From the NCBI GenBank assembly GCA_031460505.1, contig JAVKTT010000004.1, positions 186,001 through 250,000 of the forward strand: a stretch of DNA of 64,000 nt, in the 5' to 3' direction. Within the stretch, counting starts at the first letter, position 1; every line of letters starts with the position of its first letter. A program made the translations under genes and the position numbers. Of this stretch, positions 25,897-34,918 are shown one piece after another. Under the pieces are notes generated by a model that made no database searches, had not been told where the DNA came from, and saw nothing but the letters and a program-made list of their open reading frames with translations. This DNA comes from JAAYTL01 sp031460505 (GTDB taxonomy: Bacteria > Bacillota > Clostridia > Tissierellales > Tissierellaceae).

Positions 25897-26985
25897 ATGA
25901 TGACGATTATACATAAAGAACCAAACTGGGTTTATGAATCTGCCTCTTGTATTAGTGATTACGTTAACCATGATCAACAAGTTGAGTCAGAAAGACAAAA
26001 TAAACTTGGAATGAGTAAAAAGGAAATGGAAGATTATTTTTCTAAATATAGTAATTACAAAGAATCTGTGCTATCAGAAATAATACCAATATATGAAAAG
26101 TACTCCAACTTAGAAAAATACTTCAAAGTAACTAATATAGACAATCTAATAACAACAATAGCTGGCTTTCTAACATTTTTTATGGATGATGTTTCAAATT
26201 TAAATAATGATCACGAAACTATAGATAAATTAATAAATAAAGTATTATCCTCTTTATTAGATGATCATCTAAACCTTCCAAAGGATTCTGATATCAATAT
26301 AGATAATATAGGTACTCTACTTAACTATCTAGAGCAAGTTGATTTTGATGACAAAACAAAACTATTATTGATAAATCTATATAATAGCCGTTATGAAGTT
26401 ATTGAAGAACTAGTAAAGTTATTAAAACAATGCGTCCCTATTTTAAAGAAACACTTTTATATAATTGAAGAAGATTTTGATAAGGCAGTTAACTCTATAA
26501 ACAAAGATGATAGACTTGATTCGTTTATTAAAAAAACATTAAAAATAAACTTAAGTTTATCTGATAACACAGAATTCTATTTTAGCATTTTAAACTTCAG
26601 TCAAATGTCAATGTTAGAATCCTATGACAATAGAATGATTTCTTATATTGGTATATATTTAGAGGACTTAGTTAAGCTTTCTGAGAAAAATAAATTTAAT
26701 GATACCCAAATTTTATCTGATTTAAAAGCAATAAGTGATCCTACTAGGCTAAGAATAGTCGGTATATTAGCTAACAAAAAAATGTATCTACAAGAAATAG
26801 CAGAAGCTCTTGACTTAGCACCATCAACTATATCCCATCATATTCAAATATTACTAAATTCCATGTTGGTATCCATTACTGTTGATGCTGTTAACTCTAG
26901 AAAAGTATATTACGAAACTAATAAAGAAAAAGTTGAAGAATTAGGTGATTCAATTAAGAATTTAGTTTCAAACAAAATATTTTAG
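25897..26985 (+). CDS. ArsR-like winged-helix regulator with long N-terminal domain
   Basis: About 362 residues. The last 90 form an ArsR/HTH_20 winged helix (LKAISDPTRLRIVGIL, LQEIAEALDLAPSTISHHI). The first 270 are an all-helical, acidic domain I do not recognise, presumably the ligand sensor. I choose ATG 25897 because AAGGAG precedes it by seven bases; the upstream ATG at 25873 has none. It is 12 bases ahead of two ABC exporter genes and probably controls them from the promoter dyad. Confidence 0.8.
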   Translation: MMTIIHKEPNWVYESASCISDYVNHDQQVESERQNKLGMSKKEMEDYFSKYSNYKESVLSEIIPIYEKYSNLEKYFKVTNIDNLITTIAGFLTFFMDDVSNLNNDHETIDKLINKVLSSLLDDHLNLPKDSDINIDNIGTLLNYLEQVDFDDKTKLLLINLYNSRYEVIEELVKLLKQCVPILKKHFYIIEEDFDKAVNSINKDDRLDSFIKKTLKINLSLSDNTEFYFSILNFSQMSMLESYDNRMISYIGIYLEDLVKLSEKNKFNDTQILSDLKAISDPTRLRIVGILANKKMYLQEIAEALDLAPSTISHHIQILLNSMLVSITVDAVNSRKVYYETNKEKVEELGDSIKNLVSNKIF

Positions 26986-26997
26986 GGGTGATGTTTT

Positions 26998-28821
26998 ATG
27001 CAAAAGAATCAGGGGGTTTCTCTTATTGAAGCCTTGAGAAGATTATTAAAGAACATTAGCATCCATAACAAAATGATTTACTTTTATTTTATTATTTACA
27101 CAATTTCAGCTTCTATCTATCCATTCTTTTCAATAATATTGCCAAAATTATTGATCAGCGAATTGACACTAGGTAATATGGCTAGAATCAAAAATTTAAT
27201 TAGCATAATACTAGGTTATTTTATTCTTACAGGGATTTTGGGGTTCGTAAAGACTTATATCCATGATTTAACATATCCTAAGATTACTAAATTGCGAATC
27301 GACTATATAAGAGATATATTCGATAAAATCGTAAGTATGGATTACAAATATGTAGAGGATGCTTCTTTTTTAGAGGAAAACTCTAAAGCAATGGAAGCAG
27401 CTAGTAGCAATGGCAATGGTATTGAAGGAATATATCATAAATTATTTGAAACTTTTGCTATAGTAATTACCATTTTGGCCTTGGTAGTATTTATTGGTTT
27501 GCTTAATATTTGGATTTTGTTAGGATTATTCCTAAATATTTTTGTAACCATCTGGATTAATAAAAAGGTTCATAAATATCAATATGATATGAAGGATAAA
27601 ATAGCTCATGCTGAAAGGAAAAAAAGATATTATTACAGAACAACCCATGATTTTGGTTATGGAAAGGATATCAGAATCTATAGTTTCAAAGATAGGATTC
27701 TTAATAATTATGATGAAGAAATAAATAACTTCGTATACCTTCATAAGATGATTAAAACTAAGGAATATTTACTAGGTTTCATAGGTTTAGGATCTTTATT
27801 ATTAAGTAATGTGCTGACTTATGGAGTTTTAATCTATAAAGGATTAAATGGTATGACCATTGCTGACTTTTCCATGTACATTGCTGCTATTACGAATCTT
27901 TCTATTTTAATGAAAACTGTAGCTGACAATGTATCCTTCATATTAAATGAAGGTCAATATGTTCAAGACTTCTATACATTTATAGATAAGAATCTAGGTG
28001 AATTAGGTGGTCCAAGGGGTCCTATAGAAGGTGATACTTTAGAAATAGAATTTAAAAATGTTAGTTTCAAATATCCTAATACTGAGAAATATGTCTTTAA
28101 AAACCTCAACTTTAAAATAAATAAAGGTGAACGTCTAGCTATTGTGGGAGTAAATGGCGCTGGTAAAAGTACTCTGGTTAAGTTGATGACAGGATTATTC
28201 GATGCTACTGAGGGAGAGATACTTATCAATAATATTTCTATAAAGGAATTTAGAAATAAAGCATTATACTCCATGTTCTCTGTAGTTTTTCAAGAAGTAA
28301 ATGTATTGGCTTTTACTATTGGAGAAAATGTAGCTTGTAGTTCTGATAACTTAGATGAAGAACGTATAATGAAGGCCATAGATAAAGTAGGTTTAGGAGA
28401 TAAAATCAGAAGCTTTTCTAAAGGCTTAGATCAAATGATGTTAAAGGTTATTGAAGAAGATGGAGTAGAATTCTCAGGTGGAGAAAATCAAAAGCTTGTT
28501 ATTGCAAGGGCTTTATATAAAGATGGAAATATGGTTATCATGGATGAACCTACTGCTGCTTTAGATGCTTTAGCTGAAGCCGAAATATATGAAAACTTCA
28601 GTGAACTAGTAACAGGAAAAACTGCTGTTTATATATCACATCGATTAGCTAGTACTAAATTCTGTGACAAAATTGCTCTATTTGACAAGGACGGATTATT
28701 AGAATATGGCAATCATGAGGAATTAATCAATAAAAAAGGTGCTTATTATGAAATGTTTACTATTCAAGGCAAGTACTATAATGAAGGAGGGTTAGAAGAT
28801 GAAACATATCAAGAAGCTTAA
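26998..28821 (+). CDS. ABC exporter half-transporter A
   Basis: A 607-residue membrane-ATPase fusion. Six helices in the first 320 residues (type I exporter fold) are followed by an ATPase with Walker A GVNGAGKST (near 385), signature FSGGENQKLV, Walker B MVIMDEPTAALD with catalytic Glu and H-loop ISHR. It overlaps the next exporter gene by 23 bases, so the two should form a heterodimer. The class exports drugs, peptides or lipids. The substrate is unknown. Confidence 0.9.
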   Translation: MQKNQGVSLIEALRRLLKNISIHNKMIYFYFIIYTISASIYPFFSIILPKLLISELTLGNMARIKNLISIILGYFILTGILGFVKTYIHDLTYPKITKLRIDYIRDIFDKIVSMDYKYVEDASFLEENSKAMEAASSNGNGIEGIYHKLFETFAIVITILALVVFIGLLNIWILLGLFLNIFVTIWINKKVHKYQYDMKDKIAHAERKKRYYYRTTHDFGYGKDIRIYSFKDRILNNYDEEINNFVYLHKMIKTKEYLLGFIGLGSLLLSNVLTYGVLIYKGLNGMTIADFSMYIAAITNLSILMKTVADNVSFILNEGQYVQDFYTFIDKNLGELGGPRGPIEGDTLEIEFKNVSFKYPNTEKYVFKNLNFKINKGERLAIVGVNGAGKSTLVKLMTGLFDATEGEILINNISIKEFRNKALYSMFSVVFQEVNVLAFTIGENVACSSDNLDEERIMKAIDKVGLGDKIRSFSKGLDQMMLKVIEEDGVEFSGGENQKLVIARALYKDGNMVIMDEPTAALDALAEAEIYENFSELVTGKTAVYISHRLASTKFCDKIALFDKDGLLEYGNHEELINKKGAYYEMFTIQGKYYNEGGLEDETYQEA

Positions 28822-30583
28822 GATGTTCTTTACACTTGCATGGAGAATATCCCCTTCCTATATTATATTATTAATAGCTGACACATTATTAACCAGTCTA
28901 CAGATATTTTCAAATGTTATACTTCCAAAGTTCTTAATAGATGAGCTAGTTGGTGATATGAATATTAACAGATTAATCTTATTTGGCTCTTTAATAGTCT
29001 TATCAAATGTGTTTTTTACTTTTTTAACTAATACTACAAAGAAATATATGGATGTTAAAAAGATATATATGTCCGAAAAATTTAGTCAAGAAATGGCAAG
29101 AAAGATTATGAATGTTGAGTTCTTCTATTTGGAAAACCCATACTATCTTGATTTAAAGGAAAGAGCTGTATTTGCCATTAATAATCAGGGTGCCTTACAA
29201 AGTTTGATTGTCCAAATAGCAATGACGCTTAAAAATATTATAACAATAGCAGGTTTATTGACAATAATGTTTACTCTAAGCTGGGTATTGGTGTTATTGT
29301 TAGTTATTACAATTATTATTTCCGTATTGATATATAAGTCTTTTGTATCATATCAGATGGATTTCTTCCAAGAGATAATACCTGTCAATCGTAAATATGG
29401 CTATTATGTAGGCTTTGCCTATGATGATAAGATCCAAAAGGATATAAGACTCTATGATATGAATAAGATGATGACCGATAGAGTAGCATACTATAACGAT
29501 GAAATCAATACTTGGTTCTCAGCTTATTATAAAAAACAAGGTAAATATTTAGGATCAATTGGAGTTGTAAATGATCTTCAGTCAGCTTTAGCCTATGGTT
29601 ATGTAGGCCTTAGGGTTATTAGCAGTAGATTTGGTCAAAGGATATCCATAGGCTCCTTTACAATGTACGTATCTGCTGCCATTAATTTTACTACTACAAC
29701 TATGGAATTAGGTCGGTCTTTAATAGGATTAGTTCAAATGCTAGGTTATTTAGAACCATTTATGGAGTTCATGTCTCTTCCTGATGAGGATACTTTAGAT
29801 GGGAAACATGAGTTTATTGGTGAAATTGAGTCCATTGAATTTAAAGATGTATCCTTTAAATATCCTGGTAGTGAGACCTTTGTACTTGAGGATATTTCAT
29901 TTAATATAGATAAAGGTGAGAAAATCTCTATAGTAGGCCTTAATGGTGCAGGAAAAACTACTATGATTAAATTAATATGTAGATTATATCATCCTACAAA
30001 AGGGACTATATTAATCAACGGTAGAAATATCTTTGATTATGATCATAAATCTTATATGGATAAAATTGCTGCAGTGTTCCAAGATTATAAGCTCTTTGCA
30101 TTTTCTATAGATGAAAATATTACTTGCAAGGAAATAAATTCTGATTCTGAAAAGACTATGGATATCATCGAAGAAGTTGGATTAAAGGATAAGATTGATG
30201 AATTACTTGATGGTATTGCTTCTTTATATGGTAAGGCATATGATGAAAAGGGAATTGAAATGTCTGGTGGAGAAAGTCAAAAGATTGCCATTGCCAGGGC
30301 ATTATATAAGGATGCATCCCTGATAATTTTAGACGAGCCAACATCTGCACTGGACCCATTGGCAGAAGCTGAAATCTATGAACATTTCAATAGTATGGTT
30401 GGAGATAAAACAGCTATCTATATATCTCACAGAATGTCTAGCAGTGTATTTTGTGACAAGATACTCGTAATTGATCAAGGTAGAATTTCTGATTATGATA
30501 CTCATAAAAACTTGCTTAAAGACGAAGATAGCCTATATACTAAACTATTTAAGTCTCAAGCAGTTAATTATGAATTAAGCTAA
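28799..30583 (+). CDS. ABC exporter half-transporter B
   Basis: A 594-residue partner of the preceding gene with the same layout: membrane domain to about 320, Walker A GLNGAGKTT, signature MSGGESQKIA, Walker B LIILDEPTSALD and ISHR. Both partners keep the catalytic Glu after Walker B, so unlike many heterodimeric exporters neither ATP site looks degenerate. Its start lies inside the upstream gene (translational coupling). A strong terminator follows. Confidence 0.9.
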   Translation: MKHIKKLKMFFTLAWRISPSYIILLIADTLLTSLQIFSNVILPKFLIDELVGDMNINRLILFGSLIVLSNVFFTFLTNTTKKYMDVKKIYMSEKFSQEMARKIMNVEFFYLENPYYLDLKERAVFAINNQGALQSLIVQIAMTLKNIITIAGLLTIMFTLSWVLVLLLVITIIISVLIYKSFVSYQMDFFQEIIPVNRKYGYYVGFAYDDKIQKDIRLYDMNKMMTDRVAYYNDEINTWFSAYYKKQGKYLGSIGVVNDLQSALAYGYVGLRVISSRFGQRISIGSFTMYVSAAINFTTTTMELGRSLIGLVQMLGYLEPFMEFMSLPDEDTLDGKHEFIGEIESIEFKDVSFKYPGSETFVLEDISFNIDKGEKISIVGLNGAGKTTMIKLICRLYHPTKGTILINGRNIFDYDHKSYMDKIAAVFQDYKLFAFSIDENITCKEINSDSEKTMDIIEEVGLKDKIDELLDGIASLYGKAYDEKGIEMSGGESQKIAIARALYKDASLIILDEPTSALDPLAEAEIYEHFNSMVGDKTAIYISHRMSSSVFCDKILVIDQGRISDYDTHKNLLKDEDSLYTKLFKSQAVNYELS

Positions 30584-30600
30584 AAGTAAAATGAAGTATT

Positions 30601-30640
30601 AAAAAGAATCTTGTAAGTGTATACAAGATTCTTTTTTTAT
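30601..30640 (+). terminator. Terminator of the exporter operon
   Basis: AAAGAATCTTGTA and TACAAGATTCTTT arms followed by a run of seven Ts. Confidence 0.9.
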
Positions 30641-30683
30641 TGATACAATCGTCTTCTAAAAGCCTAAAATGAACAAAGTTTTG

Positions 30684-30713
30684 TGAACAAAGTTTTGCTT
30701 CCCCACTGTTCAT
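30684..30713 (-). repeat. 30-bp dispersed 3'-end repeat, copy B
   Basis: On the minus strand it begins ATGAACAGTGGGG and ends AAACTTTGTTCA. Its first base overlaps the stop codon of the MacB-like gene. It matches the recQ copy at 23 of 30 positions. Its last 14 bases on the plus strand side (TGAACAAAGTTTTG) are perfectly duplicated in tandem at 30670-30697. Confidence 0.65.
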
Positions 30714-33073
30714 TATTCAGTTCTAAGAGCCTCTACTGGATCCTTTTTAGCTGCCATCCTAGCAGGTATTAACCCACCTAACATAGTTAGTACAACACTT
30801 ATAACCACTAAGCTTGTTGCATGTATTGGATTAAGTTGAGCTATATTTGGTAAATCAGTCATATTTTCTAAAATAATATTTACTGGAATAGTTAATCCAT
30901 AAGCAATTGATATTCCCAACAATCCTGAAACTGTTCCTATGATAAATGTTTCTGCATTAAATACTCTTGTAATATCCTTCTTTCTGGCACCTAGAGCCCT
31001 TAATACTCCAATCTCCTTTGTTCTTTCCAATACGGAAATATAGGTTATTATTCCTATCATAATCAAAGAAACCACTAATGAAATTGAAGCAAATGCAACT
31101 AAAACTATAGTAATTGCATCCATTATTCCAGAAGAAAGATTGGTAATGGTGGCAGCTAAATCAGTATATACTATTTTATCGTCTATGTCCTTATCCTCAT
31201 TCCAACCATCAAGATATCTAAGAACCTCGTCCTTTGTATTAAAGTCCTTTGGATATATGGTTATCATATAGGGTGTAGAGTCTGCTCCAAGGGTAGTAAG
31301 AATTGTTTCCTTAGTTACTGGACTTCCTTGACCACTCATAGGCCCTCTGTTATTCATTGGATTTGATGATGGATTTGTAAATAGTTCTCCTGTAAGTACA
31401 TTAAAGTCTACTTGTTCTTGTTTTTTAGCTATTTCAGACTCCTTAGAATCTTCTATAAAAGACTTTGCCAATTTATCTGAATAAGCAACACCTGGAGAAA
31501 GAATTTCTAATTTAACATCTTCATTTGCTCTTACAATTCCAGCTATCTTTAAGGTTAATCCTTCTTCACTATTGTATAAATCAATTAAATTAGTTGGGTT
31601 CCCATTTATTGTGTAGAAATCACCGATTTGTTTATAATATTCATCATTAAAAATAATCTTGGTTTCATGTCCAATAATATCATCAAAGTTTATGGTTTCA
31701 GAATCTGAATCTATTCCAAGTTCATCTAATATAGCTTTATCTATTCTGTTGTAACCATCAACTATTAATACTAAATCTGTCATCTCTTCTGGATAAAATC
31801 CAGCTAATACATCATAGTTTTTTTCAAAATATCCTATTGAATCATCTAAATTCTCTGGATATGGTTGAAAATTTATCAAAGATGTATTTACTGACTTTGC
31901 CACATCCCCATCAGATTTTAACATATTCATATTTACAATTCTTGTATATGAAATTCCAGAAATCAAAGAAGAATCTATTGACTCAACATAATCAATATAC
32001 TCATCAGAAAAGATATTATCATGGGTCATATCTAATTCACTATAATCAAATGGATAAATAACATTTACATCAGGGTACTTATCCTCATCTTCAGTCAATC
32101 CCAACCTTTCATTTCTATGTTCCATCATTGCTTCCCTATCCATCTCTGTTGTCTTTTGTGTTATGATAATGGGAAAACCTGACATGGTATTTGTTTCAAA
32201 GTCTTTGATTTGCATGTCAAATCCATTTGATAAAGATAATATCAATGCAATTCCAATAATTCCAATACTAGATGCAAAGGAAGTTAATGCTGTTCTCCAT
32301 TTTTTTGTGGCAATATTTTTTCCAGATATTTTTAATGCAGTTAAAAAACTCATACTAGTCTTTTTAAGAGCGTAATCAGATTCAACATCATGGTCGTAAA
32401 TTGGATTAGAGTCTTCTATAACTTCACCGTCTCGGAATTTTACTATTCTATCTGCATAATCATTAGCTAATTTTGGATTATGTGTAACCATAATTACTAA
32501 TTTATCCTTAGCCACTTCTTTTATTAATTCCATAATTTGTACACTTGTTTGCGTATCTAAAGCTCCTGTAGGCTCATCAGCAAGTATAATATCAGGATCA
32601 TTTGCCAGTGCACGTGCAATTGCTACACGCTGCATCTGTCCTCCTGATAATTGATTTGGTTTTTTATGTATATGGTCCTTTAAACCCACCCTGTCTAAAA
32701 CTTCAATTGCTCTTTTATGTTTTTCACTTGATGAAACTCCACTTAGTGTCATACCCATTTCGACATTATCTAATATACTAAGGTGGGAAATCAGATTATA
32801 GCTTTGAAATATAAAACCTACACTATTATTTCTATATGCATCCCACTCCTCGTCCTTAAAATCCTTTGTGTCCTTTCCATTTATAATTAAATTTCCACTA
32901 TCATATCTATCAAGTCCACCTATTACATTTAGGCATGTAGTTTTACCAGAACCACTAGGTCCTAAAATGGCAACAAACTCATTCTTACGAAAATTTAGAT
33001 TGACGCCATTCAATGCTACCTGTGTAAACTCACCAGTTGTATAACTTTTTGTGATATTTTTTAATTGAAGCAA
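30713..33073 (-). CDS. MacB-like ABC transporter, fused ATPase and FtsX permease
   Basis: A 786-residue fusion. The N-terminal 230 residues are a LolD/MacB ATPase (GPSGSGKTT near 37, LSGGQMQRVAIARAL, IILADEPTGALD). After a first membrane helix near 260-285 comes a large extracellular domain (about 290-650), then three helices near 660-770 with ISVLERTKEIGVLRALGARK, the FtsX hallmark. Homologues export antimicrobial peptides or lipids. The closest neighbour, the exporter operon, is convergent, so a shared role is not implied. Confidence 0.9.
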   Translation of the reverse strand: MLQLKNITKSYTTGEFTQVALNGVNLNFRKNEFVAILGPSGSGKTTCLNVIGGLDRYDSGNLIINGKDTKDFKDEEWDAYRNNSVGFIFQSYNLISHLSILDNVEMGMTLSGVSSSEKHKRAIEVLDRVGLKDHIHKKPNQLSGGQMQRVAIARALANDPDIILADEPTGALDTQTSVQIMELIKEVAKDKLVIMVTHNPKLANDYADRIVKFRDGEVIEDSNPIYDHDVESDYALKKTSMSFLTALKISGKNIATKKWRTALTSFASSIGIIGIALILSLSNGFDMQIKDFETNTMSGFPIIITQKTTEMDREAMMEHRNERLGLTEDEDKYPDVNVIYPFDYSELDMTHDNIFSDEYIDYVESIDSSLISGISYTRIVNMNMLKSDGDVAKSVNTSLINFQPYPENLDDSIGYFEKNYDVLAGFYPEEMTDLVLIVDGYNRIDKAILDELGIDSDSETINFDDIIGHETKIIFNDEYYKQIGDFYTINGNPTNLIDLYNSEEGLTLKIAGIVRANEDVKLEILSPGVAYSDKLAKSFIEDSKESEIAKKQEQVDFNVLTGELFTNPSSNPMNNRGPMSGQGSPVTKETILTTLGADSTPYMITIYPKDFNTKDEVLRYLDGWNEDKDIDDKIVYTDLAATITNLSSGIMDAITIVLVAFASISLVVSLIMIGIITYISVLERTKEIGVLRALGARKKDITRVFNAETFIIGTVSGLLGISIAYGLTIPVNIILENMTDLPNIAQLNPIHATSLVVISVVLTMLGGLIPARMAAKKDPVEALRTE

Positions 33074-33128
33074 TATATTTCCTCCTAATTTTTATCAATT
33101 TAAATTTTAAAAATCTATAATAAGGATA

Positions 33129-33152
33129 ATAAAAGCTCCTATTTAGGAGCCT
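33129..33152 (-). terminator. Terminator of the ODP/HD-GYP operon
   Basis: On the minus strand GCTCCTA and TAGGAGC form a tight stem followed by TTTTATTAT, about 50 bases after the HD-GYP stop. Confidence 0.8.
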
Positions 33153-33197
33153 TACATCAAGATAGTATTCTTTCTACCCTATAGGTATACTAAATAA

Positions 33198-34076
33198 TCA
33201 TAATATATGTTTTGAAGGTTTTATATGAATAACTTCATGAATTCTTTCAAACTCAGTATGATTATCTAGAAAGATATCAACTAATATAGGATCAAATTGA
33301 GTTCCTTTATTTCTACTAATAATGTCTTTACTTTTTTCATGGGAATAGGCTTCTTTATAAACACGCTTTGAACGTAGTGCATCATAAACATCAACTATTG
33401 ACATTATTCTTCCTGAAAGTGGAATTTCTTCACCTATTAACCCTCTGGGATAACCTGAACCATCCCATTTTTCATGGTGGTTTCTAGTAATATCCATACC
33501 CATTTCTAAGAATGAATTTCCAGTATATCTATTATGCACTTCTTTTAATGTTTCATAACCTATTTCAACATGTGATTTCATTATCTTAAACTCTTCTTCA
33601 GTAAGCTTGCCCTTTTTCAGTAAGATACTATCTGGAATACCTACCTTACCTATATCATGCAAAGGACTTGCTTTGTATATATTTTCTATATATTCATCAT
33701 CTATCAAGTCCTTATATTTTGTATGTTCCCTAAGACAAATAGCCATCAACCTGCATAGTTGTGCTGTCCTTTCTATATGAGCACCAGTGTCATCATCCCG
33801 TGATTCAGCAAGCTTTACTAAAGCAAATATAGTAGCTATCTGTGACTCTGAAATTTCTTTTACCTTCTCATTAACCAATTCCTCTAAACGATTATTATAT
33901 TTTTGTAGCATTTCTTTATTCTTTAATAGGAGATGGTTTTTCTCCTCGAAACTTTTAGATAGCTCAGAATACTTTATCATTAGATCTGTCATTAATATAT
34001 TTTGGTTTTTATTATCTATTTGGTCAGCGAATCTCTCTAATTTCAATTTGACATATTGGAAATTATCTATATCCAT
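33198..34076 (-). CDS. HD-GYP domain cyclic-di-GMP phosphodiesterase
   Basis: About 292 residues: an N-terminal helical/coiled-coil region (1-85) followed by an HD-GYP domain. Visible motifs are the HIERTA helix, PLHDIGKVGIPDSIL with the HD pair, the HHEKWDGSGYPRGL signature and VDVYDALRSKR. It hydrolyses c-di-GMP, usually to GMP, with two or three metals. I choose ATG 34076, seven bases after AGGAG, so it overlaps the ODP gene by 14 bases. That coupling suggests the ODP protein regulates it. No receiver or PAS domain is present in the protein itself. Confidence 0.9.
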   Translation of the reverse strand: MDIDNFQYVKLKLERFADQIDNKNQNILMTDLMIKYSELSKSFEEKNHLLLKNKEMLQKYNNRLEELVNEKVKEISESQIATIFALVKLAESRDDDTGAHIERTAQLCRLMAICLREHTKYKDLIDDEYIENIYKASPLHDIGKVGIPDSILLKKGKLTEEEFKIMKSHVEIGYETLKEVHNRYTGNSFLEMGMDITRNHHEKWDGSGYPRGLIGEEIPLSGRIMSIVDVYDALRSKRVYKEAYSHEKSKDIISRNKGTQFDPILVDIFLDNHTEFERIHEVIHIKPSKHIL

Positions 34077-34902
34077 GATTATTCTCCTGTAAAAAGTAAT
34101 CAAAACCAATATTCTCTTCTTCTTTTAGTCTACTAATAATTAAATTTAAATCCTTCTTTGAATTAATTATGCTGCCATGTTGGGGAGCAACTAATATTGG
34201 GTCTAGTTTTTCAATCTGTTCCAGAGCATATCTTAACGAGTCTTTTGAGTTCATATTTCTTCTATGAAAGTCCAAGATACCATGGATTGGACATAATTTA
34301 TCATCTATTTTACAATATTTATCTGGCTTACATTTAAAACATTCCTCTGGAACATTACTATATAGACTCCAATTTGCATCGTAACTCCCAAATATATCAC
34401 TGGAAAAAAGTGTTCGTGTTTTTAAATCATAGGTAATAAAGCTACCAGGTGCATGAGCATAAGGTGTCCTATAAAACTCCAACTTTCTACCACTTTTAAA
34501 TGTATAAGTATATCCTATCTTTTCTATACAAAGCTTTGGAGTCATTGATGAATAATAATTGATAAAAACATTATTATCACGATGGGATATTATCTTTAGG
34601 TCTGGATTCTCTATAATTGCTTCTAAATGTGGTAAATTACCACATAAATCCGGATCAAAGTGTTGGTAAATTAATCTGTTTATTGTCTTAGGATTGATAC
34701 CTAATCTAAGTATCTTTAACATTACTGTACTAAAATCATCTCTGCTTCCCCCATCGATAAGCACCGCTTCATCATCTTCAACAATGATATATGGATTACA
34801 ATGCAATCTAGCATTTTGGTCTGAATATCCTACCCAATATATTCCATCAGCTATTTTGATGGGTAATAAATAGTCTAATTCCTCATTATCCTTTATATCC
34901 AT
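34063..34902 (-). CDS. ODP-type metallo-beta-lactamase-fold diiron protein
   Basis: A 279-residue protein related to the oxygen-reducing domain of flavodiiron proteins but without a flavodoxin domain. Metal ligands expected for ODP are present: HFDPD (H-x-D-x-D, where flavodiiron enzymes have H-x-E-x-D-H) near residue 81, the His of AHAPGS, the Asp of FSSDIFG and the His of APQHGS. A Cys-rich insert (CFKCKPDKYC...CPIHG) near 192-212 is unusual. Such proteins bind oxygen and act as sensors or reductases. It lies between a GltD-like flavoprotein and an HD-GYP enzyme. Confidence 0.82.
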   Translation of the reverse strand: MDIKDNEELDYLLPIKIADGIYWVGYSDQNARLHCNPYIIVEDDEAVLIDGGSRDDFSTVMLKILRLGINPKTINRLIYQHFDPDLCGNLPHLEAIIENPDLKIISHRDNNVFINYYSSMTPKLCIEKIGYTYTFKSGRKLEFYRTPYAHAPGSFITYDLKTRTLFSSDIFGSYDANWSLYSNVPEECFKCKPDKYCKIDDKLCPIHGILDFHRRNMNSKDSLRYALEQIEKLDPILVAPQHGSIINSKKDLNLIISRLKEEENIGFDYFLQENNHGYR

Positions 34903-34918
34903 ATTATTCTCCTTTAAA

